Shown in pieces: positions 16,443 through 25,536 of a stretch of DNA of 64,000 nt (its first letter is position 1; each line of letters starts with the position of its first letter). Under the pieces are notes generated by a model. The model did not search any database. It saw nothing but the letters and a program-made list of their open reading frames with translations, and was not told the origin of the DNA. Source of the stretch: Kluyvera sichuanensis (GTDB lineage Bacteria > Pseudomonadota > Gammaproteobacteria > Enterobacterales > Enterobacteriaceae); assembly GCF_014218705.1 (NCBI RefSeq), contig NZ_JABBJF010000021.1, forward strand, positions 1 to 64,000. The letters run 5' to 3'. The position numbers and the translations under genes are program-made.

Positions 16443-19400
16443 TTAGTTACGTTGAGAGTTAGGGTTGAGCGAACCGCCTGGTCGCTTCTCCTGAGCGATG
16501 GTTTCAAGCGCGATCGCCTTCATGCGCTGTGCGGCCTGACTCCATGCGCCTTCGGAATTGCTGTTCTCCGTGACACTGCCGTCGCTGTTGACGTTGATCT
16601 CAATGCTGACGGGGGAGAACACGCCACCACCACCGCCTTTAATACCCTCTGCATTGAGCGTGACCGGGATGGAACGACCATCCGGAAGCGGAACGTAGGC
16701 TTCGTTCATGTCTCCCTCGCCAAACAACGCCAGCTGTGGGGAATCCGCGATGCCACCTTTCTGGTACGCCCGCAGCGGAACCACTCCGTCTTTCCCGAAA
16801 ATTCCGCCTTTAGCGAACTTAGGAATTGAAGGAATGCCATTCGTACCATCTGCCGCGGAACCAGTCAGATTGTTAAACCCGGAGCTGCCAGAAGAACCCG
16901 ACATCAGACTATCAAACCCGCCACCAGCCCAGGCTGATACCAGTCCGGAAACCACTGTCGAACCGAAACTCAACCACTTGTTGCCTGATCCGGAAGCATT
17001 TGCCCCCAACATGGCGAACGCAGCGGAGAGTGCGCCAGTAACAGAGCTGAGGTTCTGCATTGAGAAGATGGAGGTCTTCACTGCTTTAGTTTCAGCGTCT
17101 TTGGCCTCGGTACTACTGAACAGCCCCGACACCCAACTCCCAATCGCGTTGGTTGCCGTACCGATAGCGCTGGTCGTTTGCTGAGTCGTCTGACCCAATC
17201 CGGACACAGAACTGGAGGTCTCTTTCGTCGCTTCACCTACTGACTTGTCACCGTTGACCGAATTCATACGGACGCCTTGATTAGCAACCGCTGACGCGAC
17301 ACCAGAAAGCAGATTGCCACTCTGAGAGCTTCCCGCTGCCGTCGTTCCCATCCCCAGCATGTTCATGAGAGGCAGGGTGATCTGCGTCTTCACAACCATG
17401 TTGGTGATGTCGCGGAGAATGGATTCTGCCAGGCTGGAGAAGTCCATTTTCCCCTTCATGACGAAGTCGGTGAGCGTATCGGTAAGACTGCTGAACAGAT
17501 TGCTCCAGCTGTTTTCCAGTTGCTCGGCCAGATTTTCATACTCAAGCGCCAGCTTCTGCGTGGCCGTGCCGGTCTCTTTGATGAGCGCGGTATTGCCAGC
17601 GGCAACAAGCTGATTGATCTGCTTGGTGTACAGCGCCACAATTTTCGGATCAGAAGCCTGGTCACGCAGATCCATCAACGCTTTCAGGTTACGGTTGTAG
17701 GTGTCGTTGAAATCGGCCACCTTCTCTTCACGAGACGGCTTGTAACCCGCGCTAATGATGGAATCAGATTCCGGCGCCCAGGTGGAGATCATCTGCTCGA
17801 CGTTGCGGCGGTTGAACATCTCGCGGTAGTCGTCGCTCGCGTTAGCCAGATCAGCAAGGCGTGACTTGGCTTTGTCGATCATCTCCTGAGTGATGAACTC
17901 ATTCGGTACGGCGTTGGCCAGTTCGGTCAGCGATTTGGTGGTATCGCGGAGAGACTGGTCAAACGACACGGTCGCTTTAGAGCTTTCACCCATCTGCCCC
18001 ATAAGCTGATCGGCTTTATCCAGCGCTTTCTGGTAGCCGGCCGCCAGCTTACGCTGCGCATTTTCTTCCTTCCTCGCGGCACGCTGAGAAGCATTGGCAG
18101 TGCGCTGGCCGGCTTTTTCCGCTGCTGCTGCATCCTGCTCACGCGCTTTGGTTAGTGCGGCGATCGCTGCTGCACGTTCCTCGTCGCTCATTTTCTCCAG
18201 AGAGCTGGCGCTGGAGGCTTTCTGCAGGTTCAGCTGGGTTTTGAGCTGCTTCGGCCCAATGATCGGCTTACCTTCGAAGTCCAGCATCGCCGTACCGTCT
18301 GGCAACGTGCGCTGATAGGTTGCGGAGTCCATTTGGTTGCGCATGTACTGCGCCAAAGCTTTCTGGGCCGCCTTGTCACTCGTACCAAGCCCCAAAACGG
18401 TTCCCTGGTTGGACATGACGCCCTTACCAGTTTTGGCAGCGTTATCACGCTCAAACTCGGCCTGAGTCAACTCCTGAGCGACAGCTTCCAGATGCTCCTG
18501 ATAGCCCCGAATACTGCCTTGTAGCTTCTGAATCTGCTCGGTATTGCCCTCTTTCTTCGCTTTTTCGAGCAGATCGTTGTAGTGGGCAATCTGCTTCTCG
18601 GTCGCGTTTTTACGGGAGGACAGGGAATCGACCAGTTTTTGCGCCGGTTCCAGGTATGACTTGTTCACCGTTTCACGGAGCGGTGCGAGAAGTTTGTTCT
18701 TCTCATCGTCGGACAGTGATTTGTCGTCATTGATTTTCTGGATCTTGTCCAGAGCCTCCTGACGTGCTTTCACAAATGTCGCAGAGAAGACCTGATTGTC
18801 GGCCCGGATTTTCTCAATCTGGGATTCTGCTGCCTCTTTAGCCAGACGTTTGGCTACAGCCCCGTCACCCAGCGCAATGGTGCCGGTAATCTTCTGGTAC
18901 TCTTCCTGATTCTTCTTCAGGCGAGCCTCGATATCGGCTTTTGACTCTTTGTGAGTGACAGCGCCAACAGAGTTGGACACATAGCTCACGCTTTCGCCTG
19001 TTTTGAGCGCTCGCTGGTCTGCGATGATCTCTTTTTCGAGCTTTTCCGCACGCTCTGCCATCTGCGCACGTTTGGCCGCCGTCATCGCTTCCGGGATTTT
19101 GCGGATCTCGTCAACGACTTTTGACGTTTCGCTGCGGAGCATGGTCATATACGTGATCAGCCCAGCCACAGCCACGGTAGCGACGGTGAACGCTGCACCA
19201 ATGGGGTTTGCTGCGATGAACGCAGTTAGCCCAGCGAATGCCCCCTGTAGCCCCGTAATCGCGCCACGGATAGCGAAGATCAGCGATGGGATTGGAGCCA
19301 GCCCCATACGAGCCGCACGATTAAAGCGGGTGACAGCTGTCGCGCCCAGATTGAACGGCGCCTGGATGACAGTCGACATCGTCGCAAACGTGTTAACAAT

Positions 19401-21023
19401 CTGCCCGGCAGTGCCAATCACGCCCATGATACCCGCACGCATCAGTTTGAACGCCACCATAGCGGCCACTACTTTGCCCAGGTTGACAATCAACTCCTGG
19501 TTTTTCGCCAGCCACTGCGCCAGCTCACGTAAGCTGTCGATTGCGGTGGTAAGTCCGGAACCTAATGAGTTAGCGAACGAAATGCCTTCAGCGCTGTTCA
19601 TAATGGAGGCCAGCTCTTTCATTCCCTTTGAGAAAGAATCCAGATAGCCCGCCTGACCGACGCGATCGGCAAACAGCGTAAATGAGGTTTGCAGTTGCGC
19701 CAGCGCACCGGTGTAGGTCTGCATCATGTCTTTGGCGGCGTTTTCGTTCTCTGCACGCAGACCAACGAACATCAGCGATAGCGCCTGCTTCGCTTCCACA
19801 GTGCCGGTGGAGACTGCTTTGGTCAGTTCCCCCATAGTGATACCGGCAGCGTCTGCCATCGCCTTCATCGCGTTAGGAACGGCTTCACCTAATTGCTGAC
19901 GCAGTTCTTCCATCGACACGACGCCCTTACCGGACATCTGCTGAACAGCCACGGCAGCACGTTTAAGCAGCTCGCTATCGCCGCCGAAGCGTGCAACGGA
20001 GTCCACCAGTGCTTTCAGCGATCCGTCAGTAGGATCGAGACCTGCCGAGCGGAATTTAACGAAGGAATCGGTCAGCGCCTGCATCGCAAACGGGGCGTTT
20101 TGCGCCATATCCACGATGTACTGCATATCCTCTGCGGCTGCTTTGCCAGGGTTGGCCTTGTCCTTGTTCAGCCCGCGCAACATGACGCGCATACGCTCCA
20201 TTTCGGAGGCAGCTTCGACGATTGGCTTCTGCCAGCCGAACAGGATGTCAGTTACCGTTCTTGCCGCATCACCAATCTCGCCCAGCAGGAAAATATTGCC
20301 TCGCAGACCAGAGAACACGCCATTTTCAGCACCGCGCCCGCCGTGGCCATAGGAACCGCTGTGTCGACCGCCACCGCCATTACCACCGCCCTCACCGTAG
20401 CCGCTGGTGCGCACACGCACCGGCTTGCTGATCAGCTGCTGGCGGCCAATCACCGCATCCATCTGATCGCGGACTTTCTTCAGCCCCTCGGCAGCCTGGC
20501 TCGTTGTGACGCCCCAATTGCTGAGACGCTTCGTCGTGGTGTTAAGGCGCGTATTCATGCCACTCACGGATGCAGAGGCTTCTTTTACCTCCGTACCGAA
20601 GCGGCTGGCGCTCTTACCAGCGAACGTTGCCCAATCGGAAAACTCATTGAGTTCAGACTGAACCTTGCGCAGCGATGTGGTGAGTTTATTAACGGATGAG
20701 GTGGTTGTGTCGACGCGCTCAATCAGAGTTTTGAGACCTGAGTTGAGGCTGGTAATGTTGCCTCGCGTCTTGCGCGAAACATCAGACACAAGCTCGAAGC
20801 CGGCAGCTACATCCTGTAGTTTGTCTGCCGTGGCATCGAGCTTGGACTCCAGAACGCCGATGATGCGGGAGACCGAACCCAACGAGCGTTCCAGATTGTT
20901 AATTTTCTGAGCGGGCTTTGTGGCCTGCTCCCCGAATCTGGTAAGTAGCTTACCCGCCCGGTCGATTGACGCTGTAAACTGCTTGTCTTCCAGCGACAGG
21001 ATAAACTCTACGTTTTGTGACAT
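16443..21023 (-). CDS. H: Tape measure protein
   Basis: 1526 aa from MSQNVEFILSLEDKQF. A longer reading would need a TTG at 21044 and is less likely. The N-terminal ~250 residues are helical, then a tape-measure core (KGVVSMEELRQQLGEAVPNAMKAMA, near residue 370). A membrane-like patch at ~490-640, long coiled coils and a Gly/Ser-rich C-terminus follow. It sets tail length, and the tail should be longer than lambda's (H is 853 aa). Follows the G/GT chaperone genes as expected. Confidence 0.93.
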   Translation of the reverse strand: MSQNVEFILSLEDKQFTASIDRAGKLLTRFGEQATKPAQKINNLERSLGSVSRIIGVLESKLDATADKLQDVAAGFELVSDVSRKTRGNITSLNSGLKTLIERVDTTTSSVNKLTTSLRKVQSELNEFSDWATFAGKSASRFGTEVKEASASVSGMNTRLNTTTKRLSNWGVTTSQAAEGLKKVRDQMDAVIGRQQLISKPVRVRTSGYGEGGGNGGGGRHSGSYGHGGRGAENGVFSGLRGNIFLLGEIGDAARTVTDILFGWQKPIVEAASEMERMRVMLRGLNKDKANPGKAAAEDMQYIVDMAQNAPFAMQALTDSFVKFRSAGLDPTDGSLKALVDSVARFGGDSELLKRAAVAVQQMSGKGVVSMEELRQQLGEAVPNAMKAMADAAGITMGELTKAVSTGTVEAKQALSLMFVGLRAENENAAKDMMQTYTGALAQLQTSFTLFADRVGQAGYLDSFSKGMKELASIMNSAEGISFANSLGSGLTTAIDSLRELAQWLAKNQELIVNLGKVVAAMVAFKLMRAGIMGVIGTAGQIVNTFATMSTVIQAPFNLGATAVTRFNRAARMGLAPIPSLIFAIRGAITGLQGAFAGLTAFIAANPIGAAFTVATVAVAGLITYMTMLRSETSKVVDEIRKIPEAMTAAKRAQMAERAEKLEKEIIADQRALKTGESVSYVSNSVGAVTHKESKADIEARLKKNQEEYQKITGTIALGDGAVAKRLAKEAAESQIEKIRADNQVFSATFVKARQEALDKIQKINDDKSLSDDEKNKLLAPLRETVNKSYLEPAQKLVDSLSSRKNATEKQIAHYNDLLEKAKKEGNTEQIQKLQGSIRGYQEHLEAVAQELTQAEFERDNAAKTGKGVMSNQGTVLGLGTSDKAAQKALAQYMRNQMDSATYQRTLPDGTAMLDFEGKPIIGPKQLKTQLNLQKASSASSLEKMSDEERAAAIAALTKAREQDAAAAEKAGQRTANASQRAARKEENAQRKLAAGYQKALDKADQLMGQMGESSKATVSFDQSLRDTTKSLTELANAVPNEFITQEMIDKAKSRLADLANASDDYREMFNRRNVEQMISTWAPESDSIISAGYKPSREEKVADFNDTYNRNLKALMDLRDQASDPKIVALYTKQINQLVAAGNTALIKETGTATQKLALEYENLAEQLENSWSNLFSSLTDTLTDFVMKGKMDFSSLAESILRDITNMVVKTQITLPLMNMLGMGTTAAGSSQSGNLLSGVASAVANQGVRMNSVNGDKSVGEATKETSSSVSGLGQTTQQTTSAIGTATNAIGSWVSGLFSSTEAKDAETKAVKTSIFSMQNLSSVTGALSAAFAMLGANASGSGNKWLSFGSTVVSGLVSAWAGGGFDSLMSGSSGSSGFNNLTGSAADGTNGIPSIPKFAKGGIFGKDGVVPLRAYQKGGIADSPQLALFGEGDMNEAYVPLPDGRSIPVTLNAEGIKGGGGGVFSPVSIEINVNSDGSVTENSNSEGAWSQAAQRMKAIALETIAQEKRPGGSLNPNSQRN

Positions 21024-21030
21024 TCCCTTG

Positions 21031-21393
21031 TCATCCTCTGCCAAAAATTTGCATCAGTTGCTCTTTGGCGTCAGGGTCTGCCTTATCCTTGCGCGGATCG
21101 TAGACTTTATCGGTTACGACTGGTCTTCCAATCCTGAGTTGCAAACCCTCCATGAACGCCTTCACGCCCTCGCCATCTGCCTGGGCAGCGCGAGCGACTT
21201 GCAGGTTGCGGACATCCTCTTCCGCGCGCAGGCGGTCGATGTTGCGACTGAGCATCCAGAACATCGTTAGAGGGACGCCCAGCAGCTCTAATGGCGACAC
21301 GGCGTAGTGAGCAACTACACGACTGAAATAGAATCCGAGATCTATCGATACGGTCTTTACCCCGGATTCATCGCGGGAAATTACTTTGCCCCT
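21031..21393 (-). CDS. Tail assembly T domain, expressed as GT by -1 frameshift
   Basis: Open in the -1 frame relative to gene G from 21393 down to 21031; a GTG at 21300 is the only local start, with no clear ribosome binding site. The frame stays protein-like across and upstream of the GTG (VISRDESGVKTVSIDLGFYF), so the natural product is the GT fusion, as in lambda. The shift must occur between the -1 frame TGA (21394-21396) and the G stop (21381-21383), most simply at GGGGCAAAG. The fusion is a tape-measure chaperone. Confidence 0.75.
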   Translation of the reverse strand, partial: RGKVISRDESGVKTVSIDLGFYFSRVVAHYAVSPLELLGVPLTMFWMLSRNIDRLRAEEDVRNLQVARAAQADGEGVKAFMEGLQLRIGRPVVTDKVYDPRKDKADPDAKEQLMQIFGRG

Positions 21394-21698
21394 TCACCAG
21401 CCGCTTTTTCGTTCTCTTCATCAATCACTTCCATAGCGAAGGTGAAGATCTGCTGGAGCTGCGGAACAGTCAGTTTTTCCAGTACAGCGTCCGGCACGGA
21501 TGGGATGACCTTGCGAACCAGGTCGGCGTAAGCAGTAACCTGCTCAACAGGCGACATGTTCTGAAGGTCTTTGCCTTCCATCTGCTTGATGGAGACGAAC
21601 AGGCCAACAGTCATTTCAACGATGGGATATTCCTGACCGCCGAACTTGATGCTTTTCTTCGGAGGCAGAATGGAGTCGAGATCGAGTAATTTGGTCAT
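21381..21698 (-). CDS. G: Tail assembly chaperone G
   Basis: 105 aa, acidic and helical, directly after the tube gene and before the tape measure gene, the lambda G position. In G-type systems a small share of ribosomes shift to -1 near the stop to make GT. Both forms bind the tape measure during tail assembly. The GGGGCAAAGTAA end gives a plausible slip site. Confidence 0.8.
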   Translation of the reverse strand: MTKLLDLDSILPPKKSIKFGGQEYPIVEMTVGLFVSIKQMEGKDLQNMSPVEQVTAYADLVRKVIPSVPDAVLEKLTVPQLQQIFTFAMEVIDEENEKAAGEGAK

Positions 21699-21718
21699 TG
21701 GTTAAAGTCCTTTTAAAA

Positions 21719-21741
21719 GAGAGGCTCTTCCTGAGCCTCTG
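21719..21741 (-). terminator. Terminator between tube gene and G
   Basis: On the - strand AGAGGCTC-AGGAA-GAGCCTCT is followed by CTTTTAAAA. Partial termination here would lower chaperone expression relative to the tube protein. Confidence 0.7.
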
Positions 21742-21757
21742 CTTAGTTACATCGCGA

Positions 21758-22504
21758 TTATTGGGCAGAATTAACCGTTACTGCTTTGGTCGCTTTCTTG
21801 CCGCCGCTATTGCTGGTGAAGGAGATATTTGCCGAACCTTCAGCTACTCCGCGAACCAGACCAGTCTGGTCAACGGTTGCCTTCTCCTGATTGTCGGATT
21901 CCCACACACCAGTTTTGTCGCCGGCATCTTCTGGGGTGATCTGGGCAGTCAGCTGCACGGTCTCACCAGCTTTAACTTCCGGAGATTCCGGAGAGATAGA
22001 GACGGTTTTAACCGGCTTTGGGCCACTCATTTTCCCCAGCACGCCGCTATCATCCGGGTAAGCGGTGAATTGAACGGAGAACACGCGAACATCATCAGAC
22101 TGGTAAGTCATGGTGAAGTTACCTGCGGTCGCCGCTTTCGGGATGGTCAGAACGTAGTCGGTGGTATCCTGCGGGGTCAGAACCAGCTCTTTGGCTACGT
22201 CGATCAGGTTGACGCCCTGTGCGGAGGTGATGGTTACAGCGTTATCTTCTTCGCTCAGGGTAGAACCCGGCATCAGATCGACCATATTCTTCAACACAGA
22301 CTCGGCCAGCGGCGCAGTGATAGTGATGTTACGACCCTGCACCAGCTCGGAGATGGTGGTCTGCCCCAGCTGGTCTACGGTGACTTTCAGAGTTTCGGTC
22401 GCAACCTCAACCTGAACACCGCCTTTGGTGTAACCCAGATCAACGCCACCAAACGACACTTTGCAGGCGCCAAGTTTGATGTTTTTTACATGGGTATTGG
22501 ACAT
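21758..22504 (-). CDS. Major tail tube protein with C-terminal Ig-like domain
   Basis: 248 aa. Residues 1-160 form the tube domain. Residues ~165-245 are a bacterial Ig-like (Big_2) domain (SISPESPEVKAGETVQLTAQI ... GLVRGVAEGSANISF), the same plan as lambda gpV. The Ig domain decorates the tail surface. An AAAGGAG ribosome binding site lies upstream. Preceded by an operator-like site and followed by a terminator, so strong independent expression is likely. Confidence 0.9.
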   Translation of the reverse strand: MSNTHVKNIKLGACKVSFGGVDLGYTKGGVQVEVATETLKVTVDQLGQTTISELVQGRNITITAPLAESVLKNMVDLMPGSTLSEEDNAVTITSAQGVNLIDVAKELVLTPQDTTDYVLTIPKAATAGNFTMTYQSDDVRVFSVQFTAYPDDSGVLGKMSGPKPVKTVSISPESPEVKAGETVQLTAQITPEDAGDKTGVWESDNQEKATVDQTGLVRGVAEGSANISFTSNSGGKKATKAVTVNSAQ

Positions 22505-22553
22505 TGTTGGAAAACTCCTTTTTCCGTTAAATCAGCACCTTCATGGCGCCAAT

Positions 22554-22571
22554 GGTAAGTATATACTTACT
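22554..22571. promoter_or_regulatory. Operator-like palindrome (variant spacer) upstream of tube gene
   Basis: GGTAAG-TATATA-CTTACT. The half-sites match the consensus but the spacer is 6 bp instead of 2, and it includes TATATA. It lies 50 bp upstream of the tube ATG. Confidence 0.55.
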
Positions 22572-22578
22572 TATTTTA

Positions 22579-22962
22579 TTAATTCAACAAATAGCCCGCA
22601 AATTCAATCGGGATACCCGCTTCAATTAATGAGCCTTCGTTTTTGGGATAAGTGATCGGCATAGACATTGGCCGAACCAACCGGAAGTAAACGCCCTCTG
22701 ACACGGTTTCTTCGACCGGGAACATATCCATGATCTTATTGGCTTTCGCCACCGCCTTTGTGATCGTCGCATTACGCACGATGACGGTAAAAGAGTCGTG
22801 ATAAAAGCCTTTCAACTCATGGTCAATAGCGATCCCCGTATTGGGATTAACCAACAGAACACCGGACTTCACATTGGCTGGCATGTAGTGACAGAAAATG
22901 TCAGCGCCGACTGTACCGATCTTCGCCTTCTGCATCAGGCTCGCAAATGCTTCAATAAACAC
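22579..22962 (-). CDS. Tail terminator-like protein (lambda U position)
   Basis: 127 aa with a GTG start behind GAGAGG. Its place directly before the tube gene and after the gp10-like gene is that of tail terminators, which cap the tail and join it to the head. No sequence motif alone proves this. An operator-like site follows the stop. Confidence 0.6.
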   Translation of the reverse strand: MFIEAFASLMQKAKIGTVGADIFCHYMPANVKSGVLLVNPNTGIAIDHELKGFYHDSFTVIVRNATITKAVAKANKIMDMFPVEETVSEGVYFRLVRPMSMPITYPKNEGSLIEAGIPIEFAGYLLN

Positions 22963-22963
22963 A

Positions 22964-23437
22964 TCAACCTCTCGTAAAACCTGCTTTCCTTGCCGCTTCT
23001 GCTATCGTCTGAGTGAACTGTTTTTCACTGATCTGTACGGCTCTCTCAAGGAACAAAGGCCCAACTCGTGGCTTCACACCAGCGACTGGCGGGTTGGTGA
23101 CGCTCTTCATGCGAGAGAGATAGCCGAGACGATACTTGCCCAACTCCATGTACTCCGCATAATCGCCAACCTCAACGCCCGGATGCCCTTCGCGTGGTTT
23201 GGCTCCAGATACCGATAACTCAATACGAAGCCCGGTATAACCTTCTTTGACCACTCTCGCGAAGATCGCGCTTTCGAGTGAGCCAGTCTCCAGCGGGGCC
23301 ATTGCCCGCGCAAGACGCTCAACCAGACGCGCCAGCTTCTCCATGTCACGGATGAGATAACGCTTAAAGGCTTTCTGGCTGTTATTGAGCCTGTCGCCAG
23401 CACGCTTAAACTGATGCGCGTCGTACTTCAGACCCAT
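22964..23437 (-). CDS. HK97 gp10-like neck protein
   Basis: 157 aa. The pattern LARLVERLARAMAPLETGSLESAI ... YAEYMELGKYR ... RVGPLFLERAV is characteristic of the HK97 gp10 family of neck/tail-completion proteins. It overlaps the preceding gene by 10 bp and is followed after 1 bp by the terminator-like gene. Confidence 0.8.
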   Translation of the reverse strand: MGLKYDAHQFKRAGDRLNNSQKAFKRYLIRDMEKLARLVERLARAMAPLETGSLESAIFARVVKEGYTGLRIELSVSGAKPREGHPGVEVGDYAEYMELGKYRLGYLSRMKSVTNPPVAGVKPRVGPLFLERAVQISEKQFTQTIAEAARKAGFTRG

Positions 23438-23772
23438 ATGTTTGCCCCTACTTCCAGATGCCCAGGGCGCCCACGCAGTCCCCAGCGACGATGCACGCTG
23501 GATACCTTCAGCTTTTGCCCCTCCAGAATGAGAACGTCATCAAGCTGTACTGCGGCCTCAAGTGGGATCACCAGAACAGCATCGAACAATTCCAGATCCG
23601 CTTTACCGCGACTGCCGGAGCTGTCCGCACGTACCGATGATTTCTCGTTACTTTGCTCAAACTTAACGACGCCGACGTTCGTCTTCCTGACGAACTGCAA
23701 TTGCGCTTCACCGTAGACGTTCTTCGAACCCAGACGGTAAATCGCTATCTCTGCTTGCCATGAAATGTTCAT
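23428..23772 (-). CDS. Head-closure (stopper)-like protein
   Basis: 114 aa from MNISWQAEIAIYRLGSK, with GGGAGAGTGC before the ATG. A beta-rich small protein between the adaptor and the gp10-like gene, the usual place of the head-tail stopper. The role is assigned from gene order. A longer reading to 23886 would overlap the preceding gene and lacks a ribosome binding site. Confidence 0.6.
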   Translation of the reverse strand: MNISWQAEIAIYRLGSKNVYGEAQLQFVRKTNVGVVKFEQSNEKSSVRADSSGSRGKADLELFDAVLVIPLEAAVQLDDVLILEGQKLKVSSVHRRWGLRGRPGHLEVGANIWV

Positions 23773-23869
23773 GCACTCTCCCTGTGGTTGGCCGCCGCAC
23801 TCATTACCAGGCGAAGGCGCGATTGCTCGTCTTGAGCCTTTCGACCAGAAGTAAATAATGCGACTGGCG

Positions 23870-24703
23870 TTACGCACGGCGAACAATCATGCGGTTATTG
23901 ATGTAACTGACCAGCAGTCGCCAGGTACTGCGAGCCACATGCACATTTGCCGCTTTGCCGGTGCGGTACATATTAGTCGTTTCACCAATGGACTCAGACA
24001 GAATGCCGTCCTCGCGGGCTGCCGCTACGTCATTACCGTTAGCGATTTCGCAGGCTTCATTAACCACGGCCAGCATTAATGCCTGTTTGAAGTAGTCCGG
24101 GAACTCGTCGAATTTCTCCGGCGTTATCTGCTCCCAATCAATCAGATCGTGACGATATGCCCCGTCAGCGCCCCACGGAATGTCATAGACGTTCAGCATG
24201 TTTTGCGGGCGGTCGTAACGGTCGAAGTCGATACGCAGGACTTTGCGGATTGAGAACGGCAGCGTTTTGACGCGTCTGGTGGCCTCAATGAGACGTTTGC
24301 GCATCAGCCCTTCTCCATCAGCTAACAGGGTGTCGCCGTTCAGCATATCGATAGCTTGCATCTGGGCGTCTGCGACCGTTGCGAATGACTGGCCTGGAAT
24401 TGACAGCTCGAAGCTATTCAGCAGAACGTACATCTTGCGCTCTTCATGCGTCAGCCCGGATGCCACCGCTTTGACAATGACGTGTCGCAGATCGCGCTCT
24501 TTATCTGAAAGCAGGTTGTGTTCGGCCGACACGACAACCGGAATGGACATCTGCCCCTCAGTAATGTCGAGAGGTTCGTTATCAACGATGATCGCACCAG
24601 CGCCATCTCTGACGGTGTATGTGGCCGACGCAATATCCAGAACGTTAAATGCAAACGACAGGGAAACAGCTTCCCCGCTACGGTACGTGTCGATCTGCGC
24701 CAT
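23870..24703 (-). CDS. Head-tail connector/adaptor-like protein
   Basis: 277 aa from MAQIDTYRSG; the ATG overlaps the upstream stop (TGATG). The N-terminal ~100 residues are beta-rich. The C-terminal ~170 are helical (LLADGEGLMRKRLIEATRRV ... PDYFKQALMLAVVNEACE), the composition of gp6-like adaptors. The adaptor would sit under the portal. The function is inferred from position and helical content. Confidence 0.55.
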   Translation of the reverse strand: MAQIDTYRSGEAVSLSFAFNVLDIASATYTVRDGAGAIIVDNEPLDITEGQMSIPVVVSAEHNLLSDKERDLRHVIVKAVASGLTHEERKMYVLLNSFELSIPGQSFATVADAQMQAIDMLNGDTLLADGEGLMRKRLIEATRRVKTLPFSIRKVLRIDFDRYDRPQNMLNVYDIPWGADGAYRHDLIDWEQITPEKFDEFPDYFKQALMLAVVNEACEIANGNDVAAAREDGILSESIGETTNMYRTGKAANVHVARSTWRLLVSYINNRMIVRRA

Positions 24704-25137
24704 CACTCACCGCCCTGTGCTTTCAGGATGCCTTCGATCATTTCAACGATGCCTTTGGCTTTAACGCCAATCTGGTTGCCAATCTGACGCAGACCCGCAA
24801 TACCCTCACAGTCCGCAATCGACTCCAGCTCTTCACGAGTAAAGCGCTGTACCGGTTTGGCTTCGACTTCAGCCGTACCACGTTTCATTGGCACAATATC
24901 CGGGGCCGCCGTCTCGACAATGTCGTCCGCAGTCAAATCATTGCGGCTGCTGTACGCGGCAGAAGGAGATACATTTTTGCCTTCAACTGTAGTGGCACGC
25001 ATGGAGGCGCAAATTCGCTGCTGGTCGATGAATGGCAATTCGGCAACCGAGACTCCATCCACAAACTGAATGCCACAGAGGATGCCCGTATAACCCAAAA
25101 ACTGAGGCTCCAATAATTGAATTTTTGCTGGTTTCAT
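24703..25137 (-). CDS. Unknown virion-module protein
   Basis: 144 aa from MKPAKIQLLEPQF; a GTG 12 bases upstream is also possible. The C-terminus (FTREELESIADCEGIAGLRQIGNQIGVKAKGIVEMIEGIL) resembles a HeH/Rho-N-like helix-extended-loop-helix segment often found at the ends of phage head proteins. It is coupled to the connector gene. Probably a head-completion or head-tip factor. Confidence 0.5.
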   Translation of the reverse strand: MKPAKIQLLEPQFLGYTGILCGIQFVDGVSVAELPFIDQQRICASMRATTVEGKNVSPSAAYSSRNDLTADDIVETAAPDIVPMKRGTAEVEAKPVQRFTREELESIADCEGIAGLRQIGNQIGVKAKGIVEMIEGILKAQGGE

Positions 25138-25152
25138 GGTTATTCTCACTTA

Positions 25153-25174
25153 ATGGGCGATCGATATCGCCCAT
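25153..25174. terminator. Palindrome between capsid-adjacent genes
   Basis: Perfect palindrome ATGGGCGAT/ATCGCCCAT (9-bp arms, centre CGAT), with TTAA after it on the - strand. A weak terminator or processing hairpin. Confidence 0.45.
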
Positions 25175-25181
25175 GTGTTAG

Positions 25182-25462
25182 TTACGCGGCAGGTGCTTCG
25201 GTCACTTTGACCGTTGCTGTCGCTTCGTAGGTTCCGTCTTCGCAAGTAATTTCGCAGATTCGTCGTCCGGTACAGTCGGCTCAGCCGGAGTAGTGGAAAC
25301 GGACGGGACGAATGGAACCGCCTGGAGGCAAGCAGCAAGACGTCTCTGCTGGCGCTCACCCAAAGGCTCGTCAGAGATGGAATGAGTGAATCCGGTGCCG
25401 CATACATGACCCGTGAAATCCGCAAACACCTCTTCAGTGATCTTCATCTTTTGTTCTGGCAT
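25182..25462 (-). CDS. Small virion-module protein with apparent -1 frameshift
   Basis: The frame starting at 25462 (MPEQKMKITEEVFADF, GTAGGAGCG ribosome binding site) ends at 25202. Its last ~20 residues (ESAKLLAKTEPTKRQQRSK) look non-native. The -1 frame over the same bases reads a natural-looking tail (ICEITCEDGTYEATATVKV) ending at 25182. The protein is therefore ~93 aa if a -1 shift occurs between about 25208 and 25283. Either a programmed shift or an indel. The family is unknown; it follows the capsid gene, a place used for decoration or head-tail proteins. Confidence 0.5.
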
Positions 25463-25478
25463 TTCTCGCTCCTACAAA

Positions 25479-25503
25479 AAGGGTGGGCGTATAGCCCACC
25501 CTT
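25479..25503 (-). terminator. Strong terminator after major capsid gene
   Basis: AAGGGTGGGC-TATAC-GCCCACCCTT followed by TTTG on the - strand. A 10-bp GC-rich stem, consistent with a very highly expressed upstream gene. Confidence 0.85.
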
Positions 25504-25508
25504 AAACG

Positions 25509-25528
25509 GTAGATAATTACTTACCTAC
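25509..25528. promoter_or_regulatory. Operator-like palindrome downstream of capsid gene
   Basis: GTAGATAATTACTTACCTAC, 16 of 20 matches. It sits between the capsid stop and the capsid terminator, 47 bp before the next start. Confidence 0.55.
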
Positions 25529-25536
25529 TATACTGA

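Noticed and set aside
20940..20954. GGTAAG-TAG-CTTACC inside the tape measure gene
   Set aside because: Spacer is 3 bp rather than 2, and it is well within coding sequence away from any start; probably chance.
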